Shown: in pieces, positions 8,260-17,487 of the stretch
How the letters are laid out: each line of letters starts with the position of its first letter
How positions within the stretch are numbered: position 1 is the first letter of the stretch
Source: an uncultured Clostridia bacterium
Lineage (GTDB): Bacteria; Bacillota; Clostridia; Christensenellales; DTU072
Reading direction: 5' to 3'
DNA: 56,839 nucleotides
Assembly (NCBI GenBank): GCA_944349655.1
Contig: CALVNL010000009.1
Span: 1 to 56,839 of the forward strand
Made by a program: the position numbers and the translations under genes
Notes under the pieces: model-generated
Seen by the model: only the letters and a program-made list of their open reading frames with translations
Databases searched by the model: none
Told to the model about the DNA's origin: nothing

Positions 8260-9215
8260 TTATATTTTGCCTCCAGTATATCGAATAAAACGCCTTCCGC
8301 GCTTCGGACGGAACTGACGTTGAAATTTAATTTTTTTCTGCCCTCGTTCAGGGCGAACAATGCTTCCTGCGCGCTCTGAGGATTGAATTTGGACGCGATC
8401 TGTTTCACGTCGAATTCCCTGCCCGAATTGGCAAGGGGTAAGCCGACGTTGCAGGCGACTTTCAATACGTCGGAAAATATACTTTCCAGAATATCGCTCG
8501 TTAAAGCGGCATTGTCCTTTGTAAAAAGTTCTCCGTAGAGATAATCGACTATCATCGAGCTGTTTTCCAGCGATAACAGCATTTCGAAACAGGCGTCGTA
8601 AAGTTTTACGTACTTTTCGTCGGAAAGAAAGGAAGCGGCTCTTTCCATATTTCCGTCGCCGAGAGAGGCGGCGACGAGAGCCTGATTTTTCGGAAAGCCT
8701 TCGCTTATCAATAATTCCGTAGTTTCCTTTACGGTGAACCCGTCGGCGTAAATTTTTTTGGCGCGGCTTTTTATGGTCTGCAGGATACCGCTTTCGTTGG
8801 AAGACGCCATAATAACCGTAAGGTAAGAAGGCGGTTCTTCGTAGGTTTTCAAAAGTTTGTTCTGCGACTGGGCGTTGAGCTTGTCGGCGTTGTCGATACA
8901 GAACACCTTTCTGTCGCCGTAAAGGGGCTGCATCCCCGCCTTTTCTATGAGAGCGGCGGTTTCTTTAACTTTCATTTCCGCACCGTCGAAAAAGACCGCG
9001 TCGGGGTAACTTCCGTCTTCTATCCCTTGACAGATTGCGTTTTCCGAAGATACGTTTTTTGAAAAAATACGTTTAGCGGCGGCTTTGAGAAAAATTTTAC
9101 GGAAGAAAGCGTCGTCGCTGAAAAGAAGATAAGCGTGACAGAGATTTCCGTCGGCGTCGGACGCGAAGGTACGGAAACATTCTTTATTCAGGACAGCGCT
9201 TTCGGCGTCGATCAT
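8250..9215 (-). CDS. holB: DNA polymerase III delta' subunit
   Basis: Clamp-loader delta' subunit, a structural AAA+ member that helps load the beta clamp at the replication fork. The pattern HAYLLF near residue 28 stands at the place of the family P-loop strand, but no GxxGxGK follows. This fits the non-ATPase role of delta'. Sensor-like motifs follow: ADKLNAQSQNKLLKTYEEPP and then TIKSRAK, where the usual SRC Cys is Ala. The 321 residues suit the family. It overlaps tmk by four bases upstream (ATGA) and ricT downstream, in the conserved order. Confidence 0.88.
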   Translation of the reverse strand: MIDAESAVLNKECFRTFASDADGNLCHAYLLFSDDAFFRKIFLKAAAKRIFSKNVSSENAICQGIEDGSYPDAVFFDGAEMKVKETAALIEKAGMQPLYGDRKVFCIDNADKLNAQSQNKLLKTYEEPPSYLTVIMASSNESGILQTIKSRAKKIYADGFTVKETTELLISEGFPKNQALVAASLGDGNMERAASFLSDEKYVKLYDACFEMLLSLENSSMIVDYLYGELFTKDNAALTSDILESIFSDVLKVACNVGLPLANSGREFDVKQIASKFNPQSAQEALFALNEGRKKLNFNVSSVRSAEGVLFDILEAKYKWQ

Positions 9216-9829
9216 TCTATAAGCCCCTTTGCTTTCAAGGCGTTTACGATAAGCGAAGCGGTAACGAGCTTGTCTTCGTCCGGAATAACGGAAATAAATC
9301 TGTCGGTAGAGGAAGCCGATTCCTTAAATCCGAGGTAAACGGCGAGGTGAAACCCGTCGGATTCCTTTTCCATACGGTCGTTTTCCACGATTTTTCCTTT
9401 TTGCCTGCGCCAGCTGTTAATAGGATTCATATCGATGAAAACCACGGCGTCGGGCATACAGGAAGCAAAAGCGTAAGCGTTGATTTCTTCCACTCTTTTC
9501 CGTCCCAGCTTCCGGCCGAAAGCCTGATAAGCTATCGAACTGTCCACATATCTGTCGCAGACGACGAGCTCGCCCTTTTCCAGAGCGGGAAGGATAACTT
9601 TGTCGATATGTTCGCATCTTGCCGCGGCGAAAAGAAGAGCTTCGCATTCGGCGCTCATTTCTTCCCCGAGGAGAAGGGAGCGGATCTTTTCTCCGACGGG
9701 AGTACCGCCGGGTTCTCTGGTAAACACGGCTTTCTGTCCGGTCTTTTCCAGATACTCTTTCAAAAGGCGTAGCTGCGTGGATTTTCCCACGCCTTCGCAC
9801 CCTTCGAACACTATAAATTTACCTTTCAT
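9212..9829 (-). CDS. tmk: Thymidylate kinase
   Basis: Phosphorylates dTMP to dTDP with ATP for DNA synthesis. 205 residues. Motifs: P-loop EGCEGVGKST (residues 9-18), the REPGGTPVGEKIR dTMP-binding loop, and CDRYVDSS with the DRY/DRx motif. A lid region contains RRQKGKIVENDRMEKE. The ATG at 9829 has a weak AAGG upstream. The gene lies 43 AT-rich bases after the decarboxylase-like gene and overlaps holB. Confidence 0.95.
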   Translation of the reverse strand: MKGKFIVFEGCEGVGKSTQLRLLKEYLEKTGQKAVFTREPGGTPVGEKIRSLLLGEEMSAECEALLFAAARCEHIDKVILPALEKGELVVCDRYVDSSIAYQAFGRKLGRKRVEEINAYAFASCMPDAVVFIDMNPINSWRRQKGKIVENDRMEKESDGFHLAVYLGFKESASSTDRFISVIPDEDKLVTASLIVNALKAKGLIE

Positions 9830-9872
9830 TGCTTACCTTTATACAAATATAAATAATTTTTTATACCGATAA

Positions 9873-11105
9873 CTATTTTAACACACGGAGAAGCCCGTTT
9901 TCAAGTCCGAAAGAGCGATCGATACGAGCGGACAGGTAGGAAATTTTTTCTCGGGTAACGGTTTCTCCCGGATAAAGCAAAGCGCTTCCCGGAGGATAAA
10001 GTCCTACGGGAGAATGGTTTATTCTGCCCTCCGCAAGGTCGAGCGGGATATATTCCGAGTCCTCTCCGAAAAACAAGGGCAGCATTTTTTCGGGAAAAGG
10101 ATAGACGGTTTTTTGAGCAAGAGGCAGAGAGCCGAGGGCGTTGAAGGCCTTGCAAAGTCCGTCGAGATAAATATAGTTGTCTTTAGTGACGATAAAGACC
10201 GTTTCGTCGTCGAAGAAGGTTTCGGCAACGAACCCCGCGTCAAACAAAGCCTTACCGACGGCCTCGCCGTCGTAGGGAGATACCACGCACAGTCGGGAAA
10301 AGTCGTCGTTACGACGGACGGAGAAAGGAGCTTTAAGGTCGGAAGCGAATTTTTCCACCGCTGCAAAAATTTCTTCGTAATACTTTTCACCGTTTTCCGA
10401 AAAGTCCTTGACGGCGAGTTCGGCGGAACACATAGTCATATAGGACGGACTGGTGGTATGCAGAGTTTTACGGGCGTCAAAGGCACGCGAAGCGAAGCTT
10501 TTCTTACAGCTCAATACGCTTCCGCCCGTTATAACGGGTAACGTTTTATGCAAACTTAAGATTGCCAAATCTGAATAAACGGAAGCCGAAACAGGAAGTT
10601 TCGAGGAAAAAGCAAAATGCGCTCCGTGCGCAGAGTCGACGAGTAGGAAGAGTCTTTTTTGACGGCAGAAAGCGTAAAGCCGTTCCAGCGGAAGGACGTT
10701 TCCGCGGTAGTCGGGAGAGGTGACTATGACGGTTTTTACGTCTGCAGGAATGTCCTTTTGAAGAAAGCTCGTGCGATAGGCTTTTGCCGAAAAGACGCGC
10801 AGGGCGTTGTAAACGGACAGGTGAGCGTCGCCGACTACGAGAAACGCTCCGTAGGGGATACAGGCGTAAATTGCCTGGAAGATATTGTGCGTTGCGCCCT
10901 GACAAGATAAAAACGCCCTTTCGGCGCGGTATGCGGAAGCGAGGAAAGTTTCCAGCTCCTTTATCGGGCCTTCGGGGCGGTAGAGATTGTCGGAATAGGG
11001 AAGTTCGGTCACGTCGCAGTCGAGAAGCCGCTTGTCGGGACGGGAATGTCCCGGGGTATGGAAGCGGATTTTTTCCCGATTGGCGACGACTGACGAAAAC
11101 AACAT
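9873..11105 (-). CDS. Orn/Lys/Arg decarboxylase-like PLP enzyme (YaaO/SpeA type)
   Basis: PLP-dependent enzyme of the Orn/Lys/Arg decarboxylase group I family, as in Bacillus YaaO. The substrate is a basic amino acid, but which one is unclear. Motifs: PGHSRPD near the N-terminus, DSAHGAHFAF (the Asp that binds the PLP nitrogen, plus the stacking His), and SLHKTLPVITGG with the Schiff-base Lys. At 410 residues it is shorter than most relatives (about 480), with a compact C-terminal domain. Its start shares one base with the lysS stop (TAATG), which suggests reinitiation. It precedes tmk as in the Bacillus yaaO-tmk order. Confidence 0.85.
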   Translation of the reverse strand: MLFSSVVANREKIRFHTPGHSRPDKRLLDCDVTELPYSDNLYRPEGPIKELETFLASAYRAERAFLSCQGATHNIFQAIYACIPYGAFLVVGDAHLSVYNALRVFSAKAYRTSFLQKDIPADVKTVIVTSPDYRGNVLPLERLYAFCRQKRLFLLVDSAHGAHFAFSSKLPVSASVYSDLAILSLHKTLPVITGGSVLSCKKSFASRAFDARKTLHTTSPSYMTMCSAELAVKDFSENGEKYYEEIFAAVEKFASDLKAPFSVRRNDDFSRLCVVSPYDGEAVGKALFDAGFVAETFFDDETVFIVTKDNYIYLDGLCKAFNALGSLPLAQKTVYPFPEKMLPLFFGEDSEYIPLDLAEGRINHSPVGLYPPGSALLYPGETVTREKISYLSARIDRSFGLENGLLRVLK

Positions 11106-12595
11106 TATTTTTTGGGTTTCATCGTGGGGAACAGGAGTACGTCCCTTATGGAATAGTTGTCGGTAAAGAGCATAACCATACGGTCGATACCGATACCGAG
11201 TCCGCCGGTGGGGGGCATGCCGTATTCCAGAGCGGTGACGAAATCGTCGTCGGTCATCTGAGCTTCGTCGTCGCCTTTGGCTCTTTCCTTGGCTTGCTGC
11301 ATAAAACGCCCTTTCTGATCCACGGGGTCGTTCAGTTCGCTGAAAGCGTTGCCCATCTCCCTGCCGTAGATAAAGAACTCGAACCTTTCGGTAAGGCGTT
11401 TATCGGACGGTTTGCGTTTGGCGAGGGGGCTGACTTCCACGGGATAATCGATTATAAAGATAGGCTGAATAAGGTTTTCTTCCACTTTCTGGTCGAAAAC
11501 TTCGTAAAGAGCTTTGCCCCAGGAGATATCCGAGGGAAGTTCCACGCCGATTTTTTCGGCTTCGGCAATCAACGACGGAAGGTCGGAGTTTTCAAAATCC
11601 AGTCCGGTATATTTTTTCACCGCTTCCGCCATGGTTATTCTCGGCCATTTGCCGCCGAGGTCTATTTCCGTTCCCTGATAGTTGAGGACGGTGGTGCCGA
11701 GCACCTTTTCGGCGCAGGTGGTGAAGAGTTCCTCGGTAATGTCCATCATATCGTTGTAGTCGGCATAAGCCTGATACAATTCGATAGTGGTGAATTCGGG
11801 ATTGTGTTTGATGTCCATACCCTCGTTACGGAAAAGTCTGCCCACTTCGTAAACTTTGTCGAAGCCGCCCACGATAAGACGTTTGAGGTAAAGTTCGGGG
11901 GCGATACGCAGATACATATCTATGTCGAGGGTGTTGTGGTGGGTTATGAAAGGACGGGCGGAAGCGCCGCCGGGTACGCTGTTGAGGACGGGCGTTTCCA
12001 CTTCGATAAAGCCTTTCGAGTCGAGGAAAGAGCGGATATGGGAAATTATCTTGCTGCGTTTTTTGAACGTGTCCATTACTTCGGGATTGCTGATAAGGTC
12101 CACGTAACGCTGACGGTAACGGAGATCGGTGTCCTTCAGTCCGTGGAATTTTTCGGGCAGGGGAAGCAGGGACTTGGAAAGAAGTACCGCGGTCTTGACT
12201 TTAACGCTGATTTCTCCTTTGTGGGTGGTAAAAACCTCCCCGGTAAGTCCGAGAATATCGCCTATGTCCCATTTTTTGAAATCGGCGTAGGCGTCGTCGC
12301 CCATTTCGTCTTTTTTGAAATAAGCCTGCAACGGGGTGCCGCAGTCGAGAATGTGTCCGAAAGAGGCTTTGCCCATAATTCTGCGGCTGATCATTCTGCC
12401 TGCAAAACTTATCGTTTTGCCCTCGAAGGAGGGATAGTCGGCGAGGATGTCGGCGGCTTTTGCGGTAACTTCAAAAGAAGTTATTTCAAAGGGGTCTTTG
12501 CCGGCTTCCTTCAGTTCTTCCAGTTTTTTGCGGCGGACAGCCACCACTTCGTTATATTCTTCTTCGGTAATAGCCGGAGTAAGATTTTCTTCCAT
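11105..12595 (-). CDS. lysS: Lysyl-tRNA synthetase, class II
   Basis: Charges tRNA-Lys with lysine using ATP. 496 residues, full length. An N-terminal OB-fold (about residues 50-160, with [20 protein letters not shown]) binds the anticodon. The class II core shows motif 1 ([20 protein letters not shown]), motif 2 ([18 protein letters not shown]) and motif 3 ([12 protein letters not shown]). The ATG at 12595 has an AAGGAG box. It lies 66 bases downstream of greA, a frequent Firmicutes pairing, and is coupled to the decarboxylase-like gene downstream. Confidence 0.97.
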   Translation of the reverse strand: MEENLTPAITEEEYNEVVAVRRKKLEELKEAGKDPFEITSFEVTAKAADILADYPSFEGKTISFAGRMISRRIMGKASFGHILDCGTPLQAYFKKDEMGDDAYADFKKWDIGDILGLTGEVFTTHKGEISVKVKTAVLLSKSLLPLPEKFHGLKDTDLRYRQRYVDLISNPEVMDTFKKRSKIISHIRSFLDSKGFIEVETPVLNSVPGGASARPFITHHNTLDIDMYLRIAPELYLKRLIVGGFDKVYEVGRLFRNEGMDIKHNPEFTTIELYQAYADYNDMMDITEELFTTCAEKVLGTTVLNYQGTEIDLGGKWPRITMAEAVKKYTGLDFENSDLPSLIAEAEKIGVELPSDISWGKALYEVFDQKVEENLIQPIFIIDYPVEVSPLAKRKPSDKRLTERFEFFIYGREMGNAFSELNDPVDQKGRFMQQAKERAKGDDEAQMTDDDFVTALEYGMPPTGGLGIGIDRMVMLFTDNYSIRDVLLFPTMKPKK

Positions 12596-12661
12596 ATACG
12601 TCTCCTTTTTCCGTCGTGAAAATTTGTTTGTCGGCGGAAATATATCTTTAAGTCAAGTAAA

Positions 12662-13132
12662 TTATTTGGATATTTCCAAAATTTTCAGTACGAAACTGCC
12701 GCCCGGGGTCTGTACGGAGACGGTATCGTTTTTGCCGTGTCCGACCAACGCTTTGCCGACGGGGCTGTTGTTGCTTATTTTGTTTTCGCGGGAGTTGACT
12801 TCGAGGGTGGAAACTATGGTATAAACGATCTCCTCGTTTTCTTCCACGTCCAGCACTTTTACGGTATTGCCGATGTTGACGGTGTCGGTATTGATGTCTT
12901 TTTCGTCGATGATGATTGCCTGCGCGATGGTGTCGTGCAGACGGGCGATTTCGGTTTCGTTGGCGACCTGTTCGTCTTTAGCGGCGGAATACTCTGCGTT
13001 TTCGCTTAAGTCGCCGAATTCTCTCGCCAGTTTGATAGCGTCGGAAATTTCTTTCCTACGGGTGCTTTCCAGATACTCCAATTTGTTTACGAGTTCGTCG
13101 TATTTTGCTTGGGTTACCGTGATTCCTGCCAT
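12662..13132 (-). CDS. greA: Transcription elongation factor GreA
   Basis: Rescues backtracked RNA polymerase by stimulating cleavage of the nascent RNA 3' end. 156 residues. The N-terminal coiled coil carries the functional acidic tip in GDLSENAEYSAAKDEQ (about residues 39-54). The C-terminal FKBP-like domain contains SPVGKALVGHGKND. The start at 13132 has a GGAGGAAG box. A consensus promoter lies at 13233-13261 and the roughly 95-base leader holds two hairpins. It begins the long greA-lysS minus-strand transcript. Confidence 0.96.
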   Translation of the reverse strand: MAGITVTQAKYDELVNKLEYLESTRRKEISDAIKLAREFGDLSENAEYSAAKDEQVANETEIARLHDTIAQAIIIDEKDINTDTVNIGNTVKVLDVEENEEIVYTIVSTLEVNSRENKISNNSPVGKALVGHGKNDTVSVQTPGGSFVLKILEISK

Positions 13133-13232
13133 TTTTTCTTCCTCCGATAAGTAACGGCGACGCTTTGCGCCACCGTCGTTTTTTTATTTTACGGCACAAA
13201 CCCGCACTCGGCGGGTTCGTCAATCGTTCTCA
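13133..13232 (-). promoter_or_regulatory. greA 5' leader with two hairpins
   Basis: The leader contains a perfect 7-bp stem (13199-13205 with 13211-13217) and, nearer the start, a 9-bp G-U-containing stem around ACGGTGGCG. Neither is followed by a T tract on the coding strand. They look like stabilising or minor regulatory structures rather than a terminator, and no known riboswitch was recognised. Confidence 0.3.
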
Positions 13233-13261
13233 ATTATATAATATATATAAAAATCTGTCAA
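13233..13261 (-). promoter_or_regulatory. Consensus sigma-A promoter of greA-lysS
   Basis: Minus-strand TTGACA (13256-13261), 17-base spacer, TATAAT (13233-13238). Both hexamers are perfect and the spacing is ideal. Transcription should begin near 13226. Confidence 0.85.
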
Positions 13262-13328
13262 TTATAAAATTCCCAAAAAAATCCTTTTTTAACCGAAAGT
13301 TCTTTTTTTGACCGAACAGAATTAAACG

Positions 13329-14048
13329 TCAGACGTCGAGGGAAGCGAAAAAGGAAGCTATATCCTCACGGAACAGGAAATCGGCTTTTTCGTCGGCGGG
13401 GGTGGGAGATTTGTTGACGACGGCGAGAGTTCCTTTGAAAAAATCCACGAAGGAAGCGGCCGGATATACGGCTAGCGACGTTCCGCCCACGATAAGCAGG
13501 TCGGCTTTTTCGATTTCTTCGGCGGTTTTTTGCAATACGGCGGGATCGAGATTTTCTCCGTAAAGGACTACGTCGGGTTTAACCGTGCCGCCGCAAAGAG
13601 AGCATACGGGGACCCCTTCGGAAGACAGAATATAATCCACGGGAAAGAAAGCTCCGCAGGAAAGACAATAATTTCTCAAGGCGCTTCCGTGAAGTTCGAG
13701 GACGTTTTCGCTTCCGGCTTTCTGATGAAGTCCGTCGATATTCTGCGTGACGACGCTCTTTATAACGCCTTTTTTCTCCAGTTCGGCAAGTTTGAGGTGG
13801 CAGGCGTTGGGTTTTGCGGAAGGGAAAAGCATTTTGCTTTTGTAAAAGGCGTAAAATTTTTCGGGATAGCGGTGAAAGAACCGTCCGCTTACTATTTCTT
13901 CGGGAGAAAAGGAATAATTTTGCGTAAAAATCCCTCTGTCCGAGCGGAAATCGGGGATACCGCTTGCCGTGGAAACCCCTGCTCCGCCGAAAAATACGGC
14001 GTGACGGGCAAAAGACAATGTCTTTTCGAAGGCATTTTTATCGCACAT
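13329..14048 (-). CDS. cobB: Sirtuin, NAD-dependent protein deacylase
   Basis: NAD+-dependent lysine deacetylase/deacylase of the Sir2 family, 239 residues. Motifs in order: GAGVSTASGIPDFRS (NAD binding, residues 22-36), TQNIDGLHQKAG, and ELHGS with the catalytic His. Two Cys pairs for the structural zinc follow (CLSCG and CSLCGG), then GGTSLAVYPAA. It starts 10 bases after the fhs stop with an AAAGGTG box, so fhs and the sirtuin form an operon. The substrate range is unknown. Downstream DNA is A/T-rich, without a convincing terminator. Confidence 0.93.
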   Translation of the reverse strand: MCDKNAFEKTLSFARHAVFFGGAGVSTASGIPDFRSDRGIFTQNYSFSPEEIVSGRFFHRYPEKFYAFYKSKMLFPSAKPNACHLKLAELEKKGVIKSVVTQNIDGLHQKAGSENVLELHGSALRNYCLSCGAFFPVDYILSSEGVPVCSLCGGTVKPDVVLYGENLDPAVLQKTAEEIEKADLLIVGGTSLAVYPAASFVDFFKGTLAVVNKSPTPADEKADFLFREDIASFFASLDV

Positions 14049-14058
14049 TTATACACCT

Positions 14059-15705
14059 TTACATAAGTCCGTTGACGGTTCCGTCGTCGTCTATGGTCAT
14101 TTTCATTGCGTTGGGCTGTTTGGAAAGTCCGGGCATAAGGAGCATCTGTCCGCAACGGACGACGATGAATTCCGCTCCCGCTCTGACCATAATTTCCTCC
14201 ACGTTGAGGTCGAAGTTTTCCGGCGCGCCCAAAAGAGTCGGATCTGCGGAAAAAGAGTATTGCGTTTTGGCGATACAAACGGGGAAAGAACGGTATTTTT
14301 CATCCAAAGCGGCGAGAGTTTTTTCGGCGTTTTCGGAATAAGTTACCGCTTTTGCTCCGTAAATTTTCGTGGCGACGGCTTCGATTTTTTGCTTAATAGT
14401 GTAATTATCGTCGTAAGTTAAAGTCAGCACGGAAGGCTTTTCCATAGCGGAAAGCACGGCTTCAGCTAAATTTATGCATCCTTCTCCGCCCTTTGCAAAT
14501 CCTTCGCTGACGGCAAAACCCACGTTTTCTTCTTTACACAGTTTTTCCGCGAGGGCGATTTCTTCGAGGGTATCGGTGGGGAAACGGTTGAGGGCGACTA
14601 CCACGTTCTGAGAAAATTCCGAACGGAGATTTTTGATGTGGCGGGCGACGTTGGCAAACCCTTTTTTTATCGCTTCTTCGTCGGGAAGAGTGATTTTGTC
14701 GGCGGGTACGCCTGCGTTGTGTTTTATGCTTCTCAGGGTTATCACGAGGACGGTTGCCGAAGGGTTAAGTCCGGTTTTGCGGCATTTGATGTCGAAGAAC
14801 TTTTCCGCGCCCAGTTCGGCGCCGAAACCGGCTTCGGTGACCGTAACGGAGGAAAGGGCGAGCGCCATTCGGGTGGCGGTGACGGTGTTGCAGCCGTGGG
14901 CGATGTTGGCGAAAGGTCCGCCGTGCACTATGGCAGGGGTTCCTTCCAGGGTCTGCACGAGATTGGGATTCAATGCGTCTTTGAGCAAAATAGCCAGACT
15001 GTCCTGGCAGGCGAGGTCTGAAACGGTGATTTCCTTACCCGACTTGTCGTAGCCTATCAGAATATTGCCGAGACGGCGTTTGAGGTCGGAAAGAGAATCG
15101 GCAAGGCAGAGAATAGCCATCATTTCGCTGGCGGCGGTGATGACGAAACCGTCCCTTCTCGGAACGCCGTTCTTGACTCCGCCCAAGGCTACGTCGGTAA
15201 CCCTCAGCGCCCTGTCGTTGAGATCGATACAACGGGTCCAGACCACTTTGTCTATCCCGAGTTCGTTGCCTTGCATAATATGGTTGTCGATAAGGGCGCT
15301 CAAAAGGTCGTTGGCGTATGTGACGGCGTGAAGATCGCCGTTGAAATGGAGGTTTATGTCTTCCATAGGAGCTATTTGCGAATATCCTCCTCCGCACGCT
15401 CCGCCTTTTATTCCGAAAACGGGACCGAGAGAGGGTTCTCGCAGGGCAAGACAAACCTTTATGCCGAGTTTATGAAAAGCGTCGGCAAGCCCGATACTGA
15501 CGGTGGTTTTCCCTTCGCCGAAAGGGGTGGGGTTCATTGCCGTGACGAGGACAAGTCGTCCGTCGGAAGAAGCGGGTCTTATTTTTATTTTGGCTTTATA
15601 CTTACCGTAACAATCGTAGTCTTCTTCCTTAAGTCCCAGTTTTTCCGCAACTTCGGCTATGGGGAGTAAAGCGGCTTCCCTTGCTATTTCGATATCGCTT
15701 TTCAT
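14059..15705 (-). CDS. fhs: Formate-tetrahydrofolate ligase
   Basis: ATP-dependent ligation of formate to tetrahydrofolate, giving 10-formyl-THF for one-carbon metabolism. 548 residues, close to the usual 555. P-loop TPFGEGKTTVSIGL lies near residues 61-74. REPSLGPVFGIKGGACGGGY follows, then HFNGDLHAVTYANDLL. The ATG at 15705 has an AAGGAG box, and a TTGATT-17-TATAAT promoter lies at 15739-15767. The sirtuin follows in the same operon. No other Wood-Ljungdahl genes are in the window, so a general folate role is the safest reading. Confidence 0.97.
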   Translation of the reverse strand: MKSDIEIAREAALLPIAEVAEKLGLKEEDYDCYGKYKAKIKIRPASSDGRLVLVTAMNPTPFGEGKTTVSIGLADAFHKLGIKVCLALREPSLGPVFGIKGGACGGGYSQIAPMEDINLHFNGDLHAVTYANDLLSALIDNHIMQGNELGIDKVVWTRCIDLNDRALRVTDVALGGVKNGVPRRDGFVITAASEMMAILCLADSLSDLKRRLGNILIGYDKSGKEITVSDLACQDSLAILLKDALNPNLVQTLEGTPAIVHGGPFANIAHGCNTVTATRMALALSSVTVTEAGFGAELGAEKFFDIKCRKTGLNPSATVLVITLRSIKHNAGVPADKITLPDEEAIKKGFANVARHIKNLRSEFSQNVVVALNRFPTDTLEEIALAEKLCKEENVGFAVSEGFAKGGEGCINLAEAVLSAMEKPSVLTLTYDDNYTIKQKIEAVATKIYGAKAVTYSENAEKTLAALDEKYRSFPVCIAKTQYSFSADPTLLGAPENFDLNVEEIMVRAGAEFIVVRCGQMLLMPGLSKQPNAMKMTIDDDGTVNGLM

Positions 15706-15738
15706 ATTCGGTCTCCTTATAATCTGCGTAATAATAAA

Positions 15739-15767
15739 ATTATAAGAAAATACCCGACAATAATCAA
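15739..15767 (-). promoter_or_regulatory. Sigma-A promoter of fhs-sirtuin
   Basis: Minus-strand TTGATT (15762-15767), 17-base spacer, TATAAT (15739-15744). It begins only a few bases after the feoB stop, and no terminator separates the two. Confidence 0.8.
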
Positions 15768-15771
15768 GCGA

Positions 15772-17487
15772 TTATGAAAAAACCGCTCCGAGAAGCAAGG
15801 ACACGGCGTAGAAAGCGGCGCAGAAAACATAAGCGAACAAAAATTGCAGACCTAAACAACGCAGAAATTTTTTGCCGCCGAGTTCTTTTTTCAGAGCCGA
15901 ACAGGCGGCTGCGCAGGGCGGGCTCAACAGAATGAAAAGGCAAAAGGAAAGAGCGGACGAGGGGGTGAACAGGAGCGAGAGATTTCCTTTTGAGATTACG
16001 CCGAGGACGCCGAGGACGGTTTCCTTCCCGGCGAACCCGGCGATGACCGCCGCGGCGTGCCATTTGTCGGTTAGTCCCACAGGATAAAAAAGATACTTCG
16101 CCATTTCGCTCGCCACGGCAAGCATACTGCTTTCTATATCGCATTTTCGGAAACTGAAATCGTAATTTATGAGAACCCAAACAAATATGCTTGCGACAAA
16201 AACCACGGTACAGGTACGGCGGAAGAAAGAACGGGAAAAGGCGGCTGTTTTCCTTAAGACGCCGGTAAGGGAAGGAATTTTTTGCGCAGGGATTTCCATA
16301 ACGAAATCCTGCATTTGTTTGCCGCGTATAAGGATATTAAGGCAGAATACGCAGAACACTCCCGTCAGATAAAGGAGCGGCAACGCAAAATAGTTTCCCG
16401 GGTAAAAAGCGTTGACGAAGGTGGCGAAGAGCGGAAGTTTCGCGCTGCAGGGCATAAAGTGCAGGGAGCAAAGGCATTTTTCTCTTTCTGCGTCGTCGGG
16501 AATGGTGCGGGTGCTTGCGGCGGCGGAAGCGGTGCAACCGCAGGCGACTATCAGACTAATCGCCGTCCTGCCCGACAGACCGGCAACGGAGAAAGGGCGG
16601 TCGGTAAGAAAGGCTATTCTGGCGAGATATCCGCTTTCTTCCAGTAAAGCGAGGAAAAAGAAGGTAATAACGGTCACGGGAAGAAATTCCGCCACGCTTC
16701 CCACGCCCGTCAGGACGCCGTCTCCGATAAGACTTGCCAAAGACGGGGAAAGTCGGGAGGAAAGGAAAAGGTTTATTTTTGCGAATAGGTATTCCGTGAC
16801 GACGGAAAAAGCTTTTCCTGCAAGATTTCCGAGAAAAGAACAGAGAAAAAGCACTGAAAACATAACCGCGAAAAAGACAGGGAAAGCGGTGTGTTTTCCC
16901 AAAAGAACCTTGTCGATTTTTTCGGAAAAAGAGATTTTTTCGGTGCGTTTCACGCAACGAGAACAGATTTTTTCACATACGGCGTAACGGGAGGCGACGT
17001 CGGAAGGGAAGACTTTTTCCGAGGGCGGAGGGAGAGAGGAAAAGAGTTTGTCGAAATTCTTGTCCTTTTTAGCGGAAATTTCCGCTACCTTACACCCGAG
17101 CAAACGGGAAAGCGTTTCGCAATCGGTTTCTATACCGAGCTTTTCGGCTTCGTCGCACATATTGAGCGCCAAAACCGTGGGTTTGCGTTTCTCCAGAAGC
17201 TGAGTAGTCAAAAAAAGGCTTCTTTCGAGATATTTTACGTCTATTACGTTAATTATAAGGTCGATTTTTTCCCGACGCAGAAAGTCGTCCGCCGCTTTTT
17301 CCTCGTTGGAAGGACGGGTGAGGGAATAAATCCCCGGCAGGTCGTAAACATAATCCTCACCTCGTCGTCCTTCCGCTTCTTCCACGGTAACGCCCGCCCT
17401 GTTCCCCGTGTCGAAATGACTTTTGGTGAGTTTATTAAAGAGAGTGGTTTTGCCGCAGTTGGGATTTCCTGCCAGAACAACTCTCAA
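15772..17487 (-). CDS. feoB: Ferrous iron transporter FeoB
   Basis: Membrane Fe2+ transporter with an N-terminal G domain. 571 residues, clearly shorter than the 650-770 of most FeoB. G1 GNPNCGKTT (residues 7-15), G2 in RAGVTVEEAEG, G3 DLPGIYSL and G4 NMCD are all present. The membrane part carries the Gate motif with the conserved Gly-Cys (CGCTASAAASTRTI) and later MPCSAKLPLFATF. The two Gate cysteines are thus kept. Its start overlaps the feoA stop by four bases. The shorter length seems to come from compact loops and C-terminal region, not from a frameshift. Confidence 0.94.
   Translation of the reverse strand: MRVVLAGNPNCGKTTLFNKLTKSHFDTGNRAGVTVEEAEGRRGEDYVYDLPGIYSLTRPSNEEKAADDFLRREKIDLIINVIDVKYLERSLFLTTQLLEKRKPTVLALNMCDEAEKLGIETDCETLSRLLGCKVAEISAKKDKNFDKLFSSLPPPSEKVFPSDVASRYAVCEKICSRCVKRTEKISFSEKIDKVLLGKHTAFPVFFAVMFSVLFLCSFLGNLAGKAFSVVTEYLFAKINLFLSSRLSPSLASLIGDGVLTGVGSVAEFLPVTVITFFFLALLEESGYLARIAFLTDRPFSVAGLSGRTAISLIVACGCTASAAASTRTIPDDAEREKCLCSLHFMPCSAKLPLFATFVNAFYPGNYFALPLLYLTGVFCVFCLNILIRGKQMQDFVMEIPAQKIPSLTGVLRKTAAFSRSFFRRTCTVVFVASIFVWVLINYDFSFRKCDIESSMLAVASEMAKYLFYPVGLTDKWHAAAVIAGFAGKETVLGVLGVISKGNLSLLFTPSSALSFCLFILLSPPCAAACSALKKELGGKKFLRCLGLQFLFAYVFCAAFYAVSLLLGAVFS

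Noticed and set aside
10784..12619. A 611-residue plus-strand frame over the lysS and decarboxylase-like genes
   Set aside because: It is the shadow of lysS, whose three class II motifs are clear on the other strand.
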